DNA of 64,000 nucleotides, taken from UBA10364 sp905182675. Lineage in GTDB: Bacteria; Bacteroidota; Bacteroidia; Flavobacteriales; Schleiferiaceae. A model generated the notes under the pieces. The model searched no databases. It was not told where the DNA came from and worked only from the letters and a program-made list of their open reading frames with translations. The stretch spans positions 1 to 64,000 of the forward strand of contig CAWVWE010000004.1 in assembly GCA_963933975.1 (NCBI GenBank), read 5' to 3'. Below are positions 8,148-15,702 of this stretch, in pieces; positions within the stretch are counted from its first letter, which is position 1; each line of letters begins with the position of its first letter. Position numbers and translations under genes: made by a program.

Positions 8148-8965
8148 CTCCAAAGAAAAGCGGCAACAAACAGAAAAAAGCTCATTACAGACATAGACCC
8201 GCTTATAGATGCCTCCAGTGCCTCAGATATAAAGTAGCCTCCCACGGCACTTAGTGCGCCTTGAGACATTATTAAAACAGGCATGAGACGAAGCTTATCT
8301 GTGAGTAGGTATGCTGTTGCTGCGGGAACTACGAGAAATGCAATCACTAAAATAGCACCTACACTTTCAAAACTAACCACCGTTGCGACGCTTGTTGCGG
8401 CCATAAGGCTATAGTGCCAAATCATGGTTTTAACCCCTATGCTTTGTGCATATTCTGCATTAAAAGAGGTGATGAGCCATCCTTTATAACCCATCCAAAA
8501 AATAAATTGGATTATTGCTAAAAGCACCAGCAGCGTCCAAACGGGACCTGGAACACCCAGCCCCATAAAACCAGAAACCTGCAGAGGAACAAACGCTAGC
8601 TCACCATGTAGTACACAGTCCGCGTCTATGTCTGCCTCTCCCGCAAAACGTGTTACCATGATTACCCCTACCGCAAATAAAAACGTAAATACCGTTCCCA
8701 TCGCAGCGTCTAATTGCATTTTGCCTTTAGCAGAGAAAAATTGGATTAAAAAAGTGGTTAGCACACCCATAATGATCGCTCCTAAAAAAAGCGGAAGCGA
8801 GGCCCGAGAGCCGCTGATGAGGTAAGCCACAACTATTCCTGGCAATACCGCGTGACTAAGCGCATCGCCCATCATACTCATTTTTCTGAGCAACAGTAGA
8901 TTCCCTAGCATTCCTGTTGAGGAGGCCACTAAAAATCCGGTCAGTATGATCCAAAACGCATCCAT
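8132..8965 (-). CDS. Metal ABC transporter permease (ABC-3 family)
   Basis: A 277-residue, multi-pass (about eight helices) permease of the ZnuB/MntB/TroD family for Mn, Zn or Fe uptake. Visible family blocks are KMSMMGDALSHAVLPGIV near the N-terminus, TSFNAEYAQSIGV in the middle and SFESVGAILVIAFLVVPAATAYLL. ATG 8965 overlaps the stop of the upstream DtxR-fused permease (TAATG), so the two are translationally coupled. It is paralogous to the permease at 59160. The locus encodes no ATPase, so this permease pair must use one made elsewhere. Confidence 0.9.
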   Translation of the reverse strand: MDAFWIILTGFLVASSTGMLGNLLLLRKMSMMGDALSHAVLPGIVVAYLISGSRASLPLFLGAIIMGVLTTFLIQFFSAKGKMQLDAAMGTVFTFLFAVGVIMVTRFAGEADIDADCVLHGELAFVPLQVSGFMGLGVPGPVWTLLVLLAIIQFIFWMGYKGWLITSFNAEYAQSIGVKTMIWHYSLMAATSVATVVSFESVGAILVIAFLVVPAATAYLLTDKLRLMPVLIMSQGALSAVGGYFISEALEASISGSMSVMSFFLFVAAFLWSKKKG

Positions 8966-10269
8966 TAAGTTAAGTTGGTGTCTGGGATGAGTTCGTGAAT
9001 TTCTAATATGGGGTTAAACCTTGAACACAGGCCTAGTTCGCTTAAAATTTCATCTTCTATTTCAGGTGTTAGGAAGTGCTCCATGGTTTCAGCTTCGTCA
9101 TGGACAAGGTGGAGGCTCATCTGCATTCTCCGCTGCAAATAAACTTCCCATATCTTGTGTCTTCTGTCTATCTCGGCGCCATAGCTGCGGCCCTTTGCGC
9201 TTAATGTATGTCCTGTATTTACTTTGAGAACTAGTTTTTTGCGAGCCAGTCTATTTATTGTTCTTTTCCAACGCTTGAACTCGAAAAATTGACGTTGCAT
9301 GATTGACTCTCTTGTAAAAAGCCTCCCTTTTCCCCTAACCTCGTTTTGAACAGCGGCCTTGAGGAGGTTTTCCTCGTTAATTCTTCGTTTCAACAGTAGT
9401 TTACTCCAGCGCTGATGTAACACTCCTTTTTTGGGCGCAAACAACATGGATGCAAAAGCAATGCAACTGACCGCTACTATCGTCCACGGCCCTGTGGGCA
9501 TAGATGTTTTTGCATAACTAACAAAAGCCCCAATCCATCCAGAAAATGCACCAAAAAAACCACTAAGCAGTAGCATGGGCACTAACCTTGATGTCCAAAA
9601 CCGAGCTGCTGTTGGTGGTATAATAAGCAGGGCGCTCATCATAACAATTCCTACCGCTTTTATTCCTACGGAAATACTAAGAATGGTGATAAAACTGATT
9701 AATCCGTTTACTCTTTTACTATTAATACCAATGCTTTGTGCATAGTCGGGATTAAAAATGATGGCCTTTAAATTAAAATAGTAAGCGATCACCAGAAGGA
9801 CCACAAGAATTGATACCCAAGCAAACGCAATACTGTCCTCTGGAGACATCGCTGCTGCGCTTCCAAAAATATAATGATCTAGTCCGCTTTGGTTTCCAGA
9901 GTACCTGCTTTGAATCATCGTAAGTAACACTATGCCAAACCCAAAAAAACTTGACAAAACAATAGCCAAGGCGCTGTCACTTTTTATTTTGCTGTGGTTC
10001 GTGATTGCGTCCACCAGTAAAATACTTAGCCATCCACTAATAGCGGCACCAGTAACTAAAATATAAGGGTTTTTCACTCCACTAAGCAAGAAAGCAACCA
10101 ATACGCCGGGAAGCATACTGTGCGCTACGGTCTCTCCGACTAGTGTTTTCTTTTGTAAAAAATTAAAGCAGCCTACAGCACCACTTACCCCTCCTAACAA
10201 CACGATTGAAAGCACTACATACCTGACGTTTGGGTCAGCGAGGGTTAAATATTTATAGAGTATTTCCAA
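8965..10269 (-). CDS. Metal ABC transporter permease fused to a C-terminal DtxR-like module
   Basis: 434 residues. Positions 1 to ~285 are an ABC-3 permease (VGETVAHSMLPGV, FNPDYAQSIGI, GIVMMSALLIIPPTAAR). From ~300 a soluble winged-helix segment is followed by a DtxR metal-binding/dimerisation domain. This keeps the equivalents of DtxR H79 and E83 (HKIWE) and H98, E102, E105 and H106 (VHDEAETMEH). The start is TTG 10269: an in-frame TAG directly precedes it and no ATG is near. It begins three bases after the binding-protein stop. The module might sense metal at the membrane; this is inference. It is paralogous to the gene at 57034. Confidence 0.87.
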   Translation of the reverse strand: MEILYKYLTLADPNVRYVVLSIVLLGGVSGAVGCFNFLQKKTLVGETVAHSMLPGVLVAFLLSGVKNPYILVTGAAISGWLSILLVDAITNHSKIKSDSALAIVLSSFFGFGIVLLTMIQSRYSGNQSGLDHYIFGSAAAMSPEDSIAFAWVSILVVLLVIAYYFNLKAIIFNPDYAQSIGINSKRVNGLISFITILSISVGIKAVGIVMMSALLIIPPTAARFWTSRLVPMLLLSGFFGAFSGWIGAFVSYAKTSMPTGPWTIVAVSCIAFASMLFAPKKGVLHQRWSKLLLKRRINEENLLKAAVQNEVRGKGRLFTRESIMQRQFFEFKRWKRTINRLARKKLVLKVNTGHTLSAKGRSYGAEIDRRHKIWEVYLQRRMQMSLHLVHDEAETMEHFLTPEIEDEILSELGLCSRFNPILEIHELIPDTNLT

Positions 10270-10272
10270 CTA

Positions 10273-11190
10273 TTACTTAGTTAAATATGAAGCAATCGTG
10301 CGTGCGTTAAACAGGAGCATTTCTAAATATGTGTCCTGGTCTTCTTTTTGACCCAGGGAATCACTAAGTAGCTCTGGGCCAAGCGCTACGTTCCATCCTT
10401 TTTCTTGGCACCCCCTCTGAACACTTTCCATGGCCTGTGGGCTTACTATGTTTTCTAAGAAAATTGCTTTAACCTTTCTCTCACATATAAAATTAACAAG
10501 ATCTGTGATTTCTCTAAGCCCATACTCGCTTACGGTAGAAGCGCCTTGAAGGGTATTAACAGTCAGGCCAAAAGCGCGAGCGAAATAACTGAGTGCATCA
10601 TGTGTTGTTATCACAATCCGTTGACCGGGATCTATGTTGTCTATCGTTTTTTGTACCTCGATGGTAACTGAATCTATCTCCCCTTGGTACTCTTGTAAAT
10701 TAACCTTCATTTCTGCCTCAAGACCAGGATAATTAACCGAAATCTCTTTTGTTACCGTGGTTAATGCGTTTTTAACTAACGCTACGTCAAACCAATAATG
10801 AGGGTCTTGTGATGCAGGGAAACTCGGGTCTGTTATTATTGCTGATTTAGGAAAGTTTTTTGACACGTCTATAACTAACGGGCCCTTCATCTTCTCTAAA
10901 ACGGTGATAATTTTACCCTCAAGATGAAGTCCGTGATAAATAATTATATCTGCCGAACGAAGCAGGTCTAGGTCTTTTTTTGACGGCTTATATACATGAG
11001 GGTCTATTCCTTTATTAAGTAATGAATAGACCGCTGCTTCCTCGGTCGCTATGTTTAATACCCAGTCCGTTAATATGCTTGTAGTACAAACGATCTTAAT
11101 TTTTTCAGACGATTCGTTTTTTTCAGACCGACCAGGCTCACACGACTGAAATACTGCAATAAGTAGGAGTGCTTTGAGAATGGTTCTCAT
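10273..11190 (-). CDS. Metal ABC transporter substrate-binding lipoprotein (ZnuA/TroA family)
   Basis: 305 residues from ATG 11190. A lipoprotein signal MRTILKALLLIAVFQSC has its lipid Cys at residue 17. Metal-ligand blocks of cluster A-I binding proteins follow: DPHVYKPS, YHGLHLEGK, DPHYWFD, the THDALSYF region and LENIVSPQ near the C-terminus. There is no His-rich loop of the ZnuA type, so the metal (Mn, Zn or Fe) is open. An upstream TTG (11217) would add nine residues, but the lipoprotein signal favours 11190. It is first in a three-gene operon and paralogous to the gene at 55340. Confidence 0.9.
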   Translation of the reverse strand: MRTILKALLLIAVFQSCEPGRSEKNESSEKIKIVCTTSILTDWVLNIATEEAAVYSLLNKGIDPHVYKPSKKDLDLLRSADIIIYHGLHLEGKIITVLEKMKGPLVIDVSKNFPKSAIITDPSFPASQDPHYWFDVALVKNALTTVTKEISVNYPGLEAEMKVNLQEYQGEIDSVTIEVQKTIDNIDPGQRIVITTHDALSYFARAFGLTVNTLQGASTVSEYGLREITDLVNFICERKVKAIFLENIVSPQAMESVQRGCQEKGWNVALGPELLSDSLGQKEDQDTYLEMLLFNARTIASYLTK

Positions 11191-11206
11191 CTTATTTGTA
11201 TTAATT

Positions 11207-11230
11207 CTAAATAACAAATATACGCTTTAG
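11207..11230 (-). promoter_or_regulatory. Promoter of the first metal ABC operon inside a short inverted repeat
   Basis: The minus strand carries TATATTTG at 11222-11215, an exact TAnnTTTG -7 element, 24 bases before ATG 11190. It is framed by CTAAA (11207-11211) and TTTAG (11226-11230), a 5-base inverted repeat. The repeat could be a regulator site, but the arms are short. Confidence 0.5.
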
Positions 11231-11323
11231 GTCCTCTCGATAAAAACCCTGAATTGAAGTTTTTAAATAAAAGAGATGTGGTTCATTATGTTTAATTTTA
11301 TACAGAATCATAATTACAGATAC

Positions 11324-12865
11324 ATGTCAAACTTCACACCATCAGAAATTCTTCAGTCACTGAAGCTTCAACCCACTAACTCCGGAACCTCTACAGGAAC
11401 ATCTTGGATGGGTACTGATAAATGGATCACTTCTTTTTCACCTATTGACGGGAAAGAGTTGGGTAAGGTTAGTGTTACTTCAAAATCTCAGTATGATGAA
11501 GTCCTTAAAAAAGCTGGTTTAGCCTTTAAAGAGCTTAGAAAAACTCCCGCTCCTAAACGAGGGGAATATGTACGTCAATTTGGAAACGCACTAAGAGAGG
11601 AAAAAGCACAGTTAGGCGCCTTGGTTTCTTTAGAGATGGGTAAAAGTTATCAAGAAGGTCTTGGAGAAGTTCAAGAAATGATAGATATATGTGATTTTGC
11701 TGTCGGTTTATCTCGCCAACTTTATGGTCTCACTATTAAAAGTGAGCGCTCTGAACACAATATGATGGAGCAATGGCACCCATTAGGAGTTGTCGGTGTT
11801 ATCTCTGCTTTTAATTTTCCTGTAGCTGTTTGGGCTTGGAACCTCGCTCTTTCGCTGGTTTGTGGAAACACGGTAGTTTGGAAGGGTAGTGAAAAAGCTC
11901 CTTTATGTGCTGTCGCTTGTCAAAACATATGGAACAAAGTCGTAGCTGAAAATAATTTACCTGAAGGTATATCCTCTATTGTTTCTGGGGATTATACTGT
12001 GGGTGAGTGGATGACTACCGATGATAGAATGCCTTTGATTTCCGCAACAGGATCCACACGAATGGGTCGTATTGTAGGTGCTAAGGTTGCTGAAAGATTT
12101 GGAAAATCTATACTTGAGTTAGGTGGTAATAACGCTATAATTATTACACCTAGCTGTGATCTTAAAATTACAATTACTGGTGCTATATTCGGTGCTGTTG
12201 GTACTTGTGGTCAGCGTTGTACATCAACAAGAAGGTTGATCATACACGATAGTGTTTATGATAAAGTTAAGAACGCTTTAATCCAGGGGTATAGCCAATT
12301 AAAAATTGGTAACCCATTAGATGTTAACAACCATGTAGGACCTTTAATTGATCAAGATTCTATAAATAATTTCCTTCATACTATTGACTCTGTTCAAAAA
12401 GAGGGTGGAACTGTTTTATGTGGCGGTGAAGTTTTATCTGGTGGGATTTACGATCATGGTTATTATGTCCAGCCTTGTATTATTGAGGCAGATAATAATT
12501 ATGAAAGTGTTCAAAGAGAAACGTTTGCTCCTATTCTATACTTACTGAAGTATTCAGGATCTGTAGAAGATGCTATAACTATCCAAAACGGTGTGAAGCA
12601 GGGTTTATCTAGTGCTATAATGACTAGTGACCTTAGGGAGGCTAATTTATTTTTAAGTGAACGAGGTTCTGATTGTGGGATTGCTAATGTTAATATTGGT
12701 ACTTCTGGCGCTGAAATTGGTGGCGCATTTGGAGGAGAGAAAGAAACTGGTGGCGGAAGAGAAAGTGGTTCTGACGCTTGGAAAGCTTATATGAGAAGAC
12801 AAACGAATACTATTAATTATGGTATTGATTTACCCTTAGCACAGGGTATTGAATTTAATATTTAA
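11324..12865 (+). CDS. ALDH7-family aldehyde dehydrogenase (L-aminoadipate-semialdehyde dehydrogenase type)
   Basis: 513 residues from ATG 11324; the ORF opens 16 codons earlier, but homologues of this type begin near MSNFTPSEIL. ALDH7 (antiquitin/AmaB) signatures are present: AFNFPV with N164, ILELGGNN with E265, GTCGQRCTSTRR with catalytic C299, and GAEIGGAFGGEKETGGGRE near the end. Family members oxidise alpha-aminoadipate semialdehyde (piperideine-6-carboxylate) in lysine breakdown using NAD. Third positions are AT-rich compared with genes to the left. It is followed within 7 bases by the GSCFA gene. Confidence 0.88.
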   Translation: MSNFTPSEILQSLKLQPTNSGTSTGTSWMGTDKWITSFSPIDGKELGKVSVTSKSQYDEVLKKAGLAFKELRKTPAPKRGEYVRQFGNALREEKAQLGALVSLEMGKSYQEGLGEVQEMIDICDFAVGLSRQLYGLTIKSERSEHNMMEQWHPLGVVGVISAFNFPVAVWAWNLALSLVCGNTVVWKGSEKAPLCAVACQNIWNKVVAENNLPEGISSIVSGDYTVGEWMTTDDRMPLISATGSTRMGRIVGAKVAERFGKSILELGGNNAIIITPSCDLKITITGAIFGAVGTCGQRCTSTRRLIIHDSVYDKVKNALIQGYSQLKIGNPLDVNNHVGPLIDQDSINNFLHTIDSVQKEGGTVLCGGEVLSGGIYDHGYYVQPCIIEADNNYESVQRETFAPILYLLKYSGSVEDAITIQNGVKQGLSSAIMTSDLREANLFLSERGSDCGIANVNIGTSGAEIGGAFGGEKETGGGRESGSDAWKAYMRRQTNTINYGIDLPLAQGIEFNI

Positions 12866-12872
12866 TACAATA

Positions 12873-13646
12873 ATGATTACAAAAGTAAAAGTGGGAGCCG
12901 GACCTTGTCTGGTCTCCCCTTTTTTATGTTTAGGATTAGGTAGTTGTTTTATAAGTCACCTAGAGGACTCTTTATCTTCTTGGAATATTCCTTATAAGTT
13001 TAACCCTTTAGGGACAAGTTTTAATCCCGTGAGTATCTCAGAACAGTTAAATTGGTTATTAGATGATCAATATTCTTTAGAGCCTATAGAGTTGTATAGC
13101 TCTTCTGTGCATCATTTAGCAGCGGGTAATAAATTCCAAGCAAATTCTAAGGAATTACTATTCTCTAAAATTAATAAGCAAAGACAATTATTTAGTTCTT
13201 TTCTAAATACCTCTCAACAGAATGTAACATTGGTATTCTCTTTTGGAACAGCACATGCTTGGGAAAGAAATGGGCGTATTGTAAATAACTGTCATAAGCT
13301 TCCAGGAGATTTTTTTATCCGCAGAATACTCACACAAGAAGAAATAATAGAAGCTTGGAAAAAAGTAATTAATAAAATACCTGAGCATTGGAATATTATT
13401 TTTACCGTGAGTCCAGTACGCTACACTAAAATTGGTTTAATAGATAATTTTTTAGGTAAGTCTATATTAAGATTAGCTATAGAAAAATTATTAACCCTTA
13501 GAAAAAATTCATTCTATTTTCCTAGTTATGAGATAATTACAGATGAACTAAGAGATTATTCTTTCTCTGAAGATAATGGAACTCATCCAAATCAAAAAGC
13601 AGTAGCTGTTGTAATGGATAGATTTAAAGAGTTTTTATTTATTTAA
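12873..13646 (+). CDS. GSCFA-domain protein
   Basis: 257 residues from ATG 12873; an earlier in-frame ATG overlaps the ALDH7 gene and is less likely. The name-giving motif appears as LGLGSCFISHL. Other family blocks are FNPLGTSFNP, FSFGTAHAW, TVSPVRYTK and a C-terminal YFPSYEI...THPN. GSCFA proteins resemble SGNH/GDSL hydrolases and are common in Bacteroidota, but no activity is established. This gene is among the most AT-rich here (20% and 23% GC in two counted 60-base blocks, 13441-13560). It overlaps the convergent Nudix gene by 12 bases. Confidence 0.87.
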   Translation: MITKVKVGAGPCLVSPFLCLGLGSCFISHLEDSLSSWNIPYKFNPLGTSFNPVSISEQLNWLLDDQYSLEPIELYSSSVHHLAAGNKFQANSKELLFSKINKQRQLFSSFLNTSQQNVTLVFSFGTAHAWERNGRIVNNCHKLPGDFFIRRILTQEEIIEAWKKVINKIPEHWNIIFTVSPVRYTKIGLIDNFLGKSILRLAIEKLLTLRKNSFYFPSYEIITDELRDYSFSEDNGTHPNQKAVAVVMDRFKEFLFI

Positions 13647-14201
13647 TAAATATGGTTTCAGTAGTCCTAATTTTAAGACCGCGGCAACCGAAATAGCATC
13701 TCTTATTTCGCCTTGAAGTACTTGATGATGTAATTCACTAAAATGCAAGCGTTCTAACGTGATATTTTCTGTATCATCATGATCTGTACCAAAAAAGGTT
13801 AAACCTTCCGCAAAATAGACGTGAGCATGCTCATTTGTAACGCTATTACTTAAATCCATCTCTAAAAACAACTCCCACACCTGAGCAGTATAACCCACCT
13901 CTTCTTTTAATTCTCTTTGAGCACTGGATAGAGGATCATCTTTAAGTAATCCTCCACCCTCGGGTATTTCCCAACTGTATTGATTGATTGGAAATCTAAA
14001 TTGTCCAACACGCCAAGTATAACCTTGATCATCAAGCGGAATGATACCGATAGCTATATTCTTAAAATTTACTTCGCCGTAAATACCTTCACTTCCACCC
14101 GGAGTTATAACAGAGTGATGGGTTAAAGAAATCCAGGGATTACCATAAATCTCTGTAGTATTAACAATTTGCCAGTCTCCTTTATATATATAAGTATTCA
14201 T
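13635..14201 (-). CDS. Nudix hydrolase (ADP-ribose pyrophosphatase-like)
   Basis: 188 residues. The Nudix box is present as GGGLLKDDPLSSAQRELKEE, followed by VGY. The first conserved Glu of GX5EX7REUXEEXGU is replaced by Asp, while the catalytic REL-EE part is intact. The N-terminal beta domain and the box around residue 80 fit the ADP-ribose pyrophosphatase group, which hydrolyses ADP-ribose or related nucleoside diphosphate derivatives. ATG 14201 faces the AT-rich noncoding stretch. Substrate unknown. Confidence 0.85.
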   Translation of the reverse strand: MNTYIYKGDWQIVNTTEIYGNPWISLTHHSVITPGGSEGIYGEVNFKNIAIGIIPLDDQGYTWRVGQFRFPINQYSWEIPEGGGLLKDDPLSSAQRELKEEVGYTAQVWELFLEMDLSNSVTNEHAHVYFAEGLTFFGTDHDDTENITLERLHFSELHHQVLQGEIRDAISVAAVLKLGLLKPYLLNK

Positions 14202-14602
14202 TTAAAAGAAATATAGTAATAATAATAGGGTGTTAGTAACCGTGGTAACTTTGGTAATAATTATAAAATATAAACATATTTAATACTTTATAAACAGTCA
14301 CTATGAACACTATACTACTAATTAATAAGGTTTTACAAAATTAAATAAACACTGTTAATAGGGTTGTAAACAAATGTTTCTTTATAATATATTTACAAAT
14401 AGCCGTGTACAACGGAACTTTATATGTGTACCGATTATTTAAAAGTTTTAGTTATTCATAATAGGTATGTTATTTTTTTTATGAATTGGAAAAAACATTG
14501 AATTAAACAAGGGTAAGTTTCTATTTTATGTTAATAGGTTATTCACTTTTATAACCATGGTTGTTAACATGTATTACGAACTTGCATTTAAATATGATAA
14601 GG
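14202..14602. other. AT-rich noncoding stretch, candidate replication origin
   Basis: 401 bases without a gene; I count 84 G+C in 14221-14580, about 23%. It holds two 8-of-9 matches to the DnaA box TTATnCACA, namely TTATTCATA (14452-14460) and TTATTCACT (14539-14547). It also holds a 10-base direct repeat TGTTAATAGG at 14353-14362 and 14529-14538. Two parS-like sites lie 2 and 6 kb to the right and mnmG (gidA) is 4 kb away. Promoters for the divergent Nudix and rpiB genes must also be here. The origin call is inference. Confidence 0.45.
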
Positions 14603-15034
14603 ATGAAAATAGCTATTGGATGTGATCACGCAGGGATTGATTTAAAAAAAATGATCGTAGAATTATTATCAAACGAAGGGTTAATTATTTTAGATAAAGG
14701 GCCTTTTACAAGTGATAGTGTGGATTATCCTGATTATGGTCATAAAGTGGCTGAAGCTGTTTCTAATGGAGAGGTTGATTCAGGTATTGTTATATGTGGT
14801 TCTGGTAATGGAATTAATATGACGGTAAATAAATATCAAAAAGTAAGAGGCGCTCTGTGTTGGTTACCAGAGATAGCTTCTTTAGCACGCCAACATAATA
14901 ACGCTAATGTAATTGCTATACCAGCGAGATTTCTAACAACAGAAGAGGTTAAAGTAATAATCAATGCATTTTTTAATACAGAATTTGAAGGAGGAAGGCA
15001 TAAACGTCGTGTAGATAAAATTGCATGCTGTTAA
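14603..15034 (+). CDS. rpiB: Ribose 5-phosphate isomerase B
   Basis: 143 residues from ATG 14603 (MKIAIGCDHAG); earlier in-frame ATGs at 14594 and 14561 are disfavoured because RpiB proteins begin at this strand. Family blocks are CDHAG, DYPDYGHKVAEAV, the phosphate-binding CGSGNGINM and NNANVIAIPAR. RpiB interconverts ribose 5-phosphate and ribulose 5-phosphate in the pentose phosphate pathway. It lies directly right of the AT-rich stretch and overlaps the convergent lipoprotein stop by four bases. Confidence 0.92.
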   Translation: MKIAIGCDHAGIDLKKMIVELLSNEGLIILDKGPFTSDSVDYPDYGHKVAEAVSNGEVDSGIVICGSGNGINMTVNKYQKVRGALCWLPEIASLARQHNNANVIAIPARFLTTEEVKVIINAFFNTEFEGGRHKRRVDKIACC

Positions 15035-15702
15035 TGAACTATATATGTTTCAACAACACCCTCATATGGAGTTAATAATAAACTAGGTTCTAAAATCCAT
15101 AGTGCCTCTATAAAACGGTAAGAATAAATTCCTAATCGGCCTGAAGGTAGTGGGTCTGTCTTAAGTATAGAATAAAACTCAACCGAGGTTAACATAGGTT
15201 TATAAGCTATAAGGTATTCAGATCCCGTCCCTATTGCTTTTTTTAAATGATCTATTAAGGAACCTTGATAATAAGGATATAACAATGCTTTTTTAAAAGG
15301 TAAACTTGTAAACCATGTTATTATTACGGCAGCCTCCATTCCAGAGGCTGCTATATTATGAATAACAAACTTCTTCGATAGTTGCTTATGGATTTCCAAT
15401 CCCTCCACACCCCTTAGTTTTGGGTGGTCTTCATTAAGCACGAGTAAAGTATTTTTATAAACCTTTTCAATATTAATTACATAATAGGTCTTGGTTAAAT
15501 ATTTAGCTATGGAGTCATTAGCAAGAACTGCCGGATCTCTAAAAAACAGGACCACCGGATTTTTTATTTTACCCTCTCCATGCATTTTATAATTAGGTAG
15601 GTTTGTTTCAAGTGGGATTAGCTCCGCACAGCTGGAAAGAATAAATGAAAGAAAACAAACATATAAAAGAGTTTGCAAAAGCTTTATTTTTACGTAAATC
15701 AC
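15031..15702 (-). CDS. Hypothetical lipoprotein
   Basis: About 223 residues if translated from GTG 15702. A hydrophobic signal segment ends in the lipobox LSSC, with Cys codon 15630-15628. No ATG precedes the signal; alternatives are TTG 15735 and TTG 15678. Any of these overlaps the start of the divergent DUF4175 gene (15645), so the signal peptide is encoded inside the other gene's 5' end. The mature part contains an NPVVLFFRDP stretch and IAASGMEAAVIITW, loosely like an alpha/beta-hydrolase core, but no function is recognised. Confidence 0.6.
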   Translation of the reverse strand: MIYVKIKLLQTLLYVCFLSFILSSCAELIPLETNLPNYKMHGEGKIKNPVVLFFRDPAVLANDSIAKYLTKTYYVINIEKVYKNTLLVLNEDHPKLRGVEGLEIHKQLSKKFVIHNIAASGMEAAVIITWFTSLPFKKALLYPYYQGSLIDHLKKAIGTGSEYLIAYKPMLTSVEFYSILKTDPLPSGRLGIYSYRFIEALWILEPSLLLTPYEGVVETYIVH

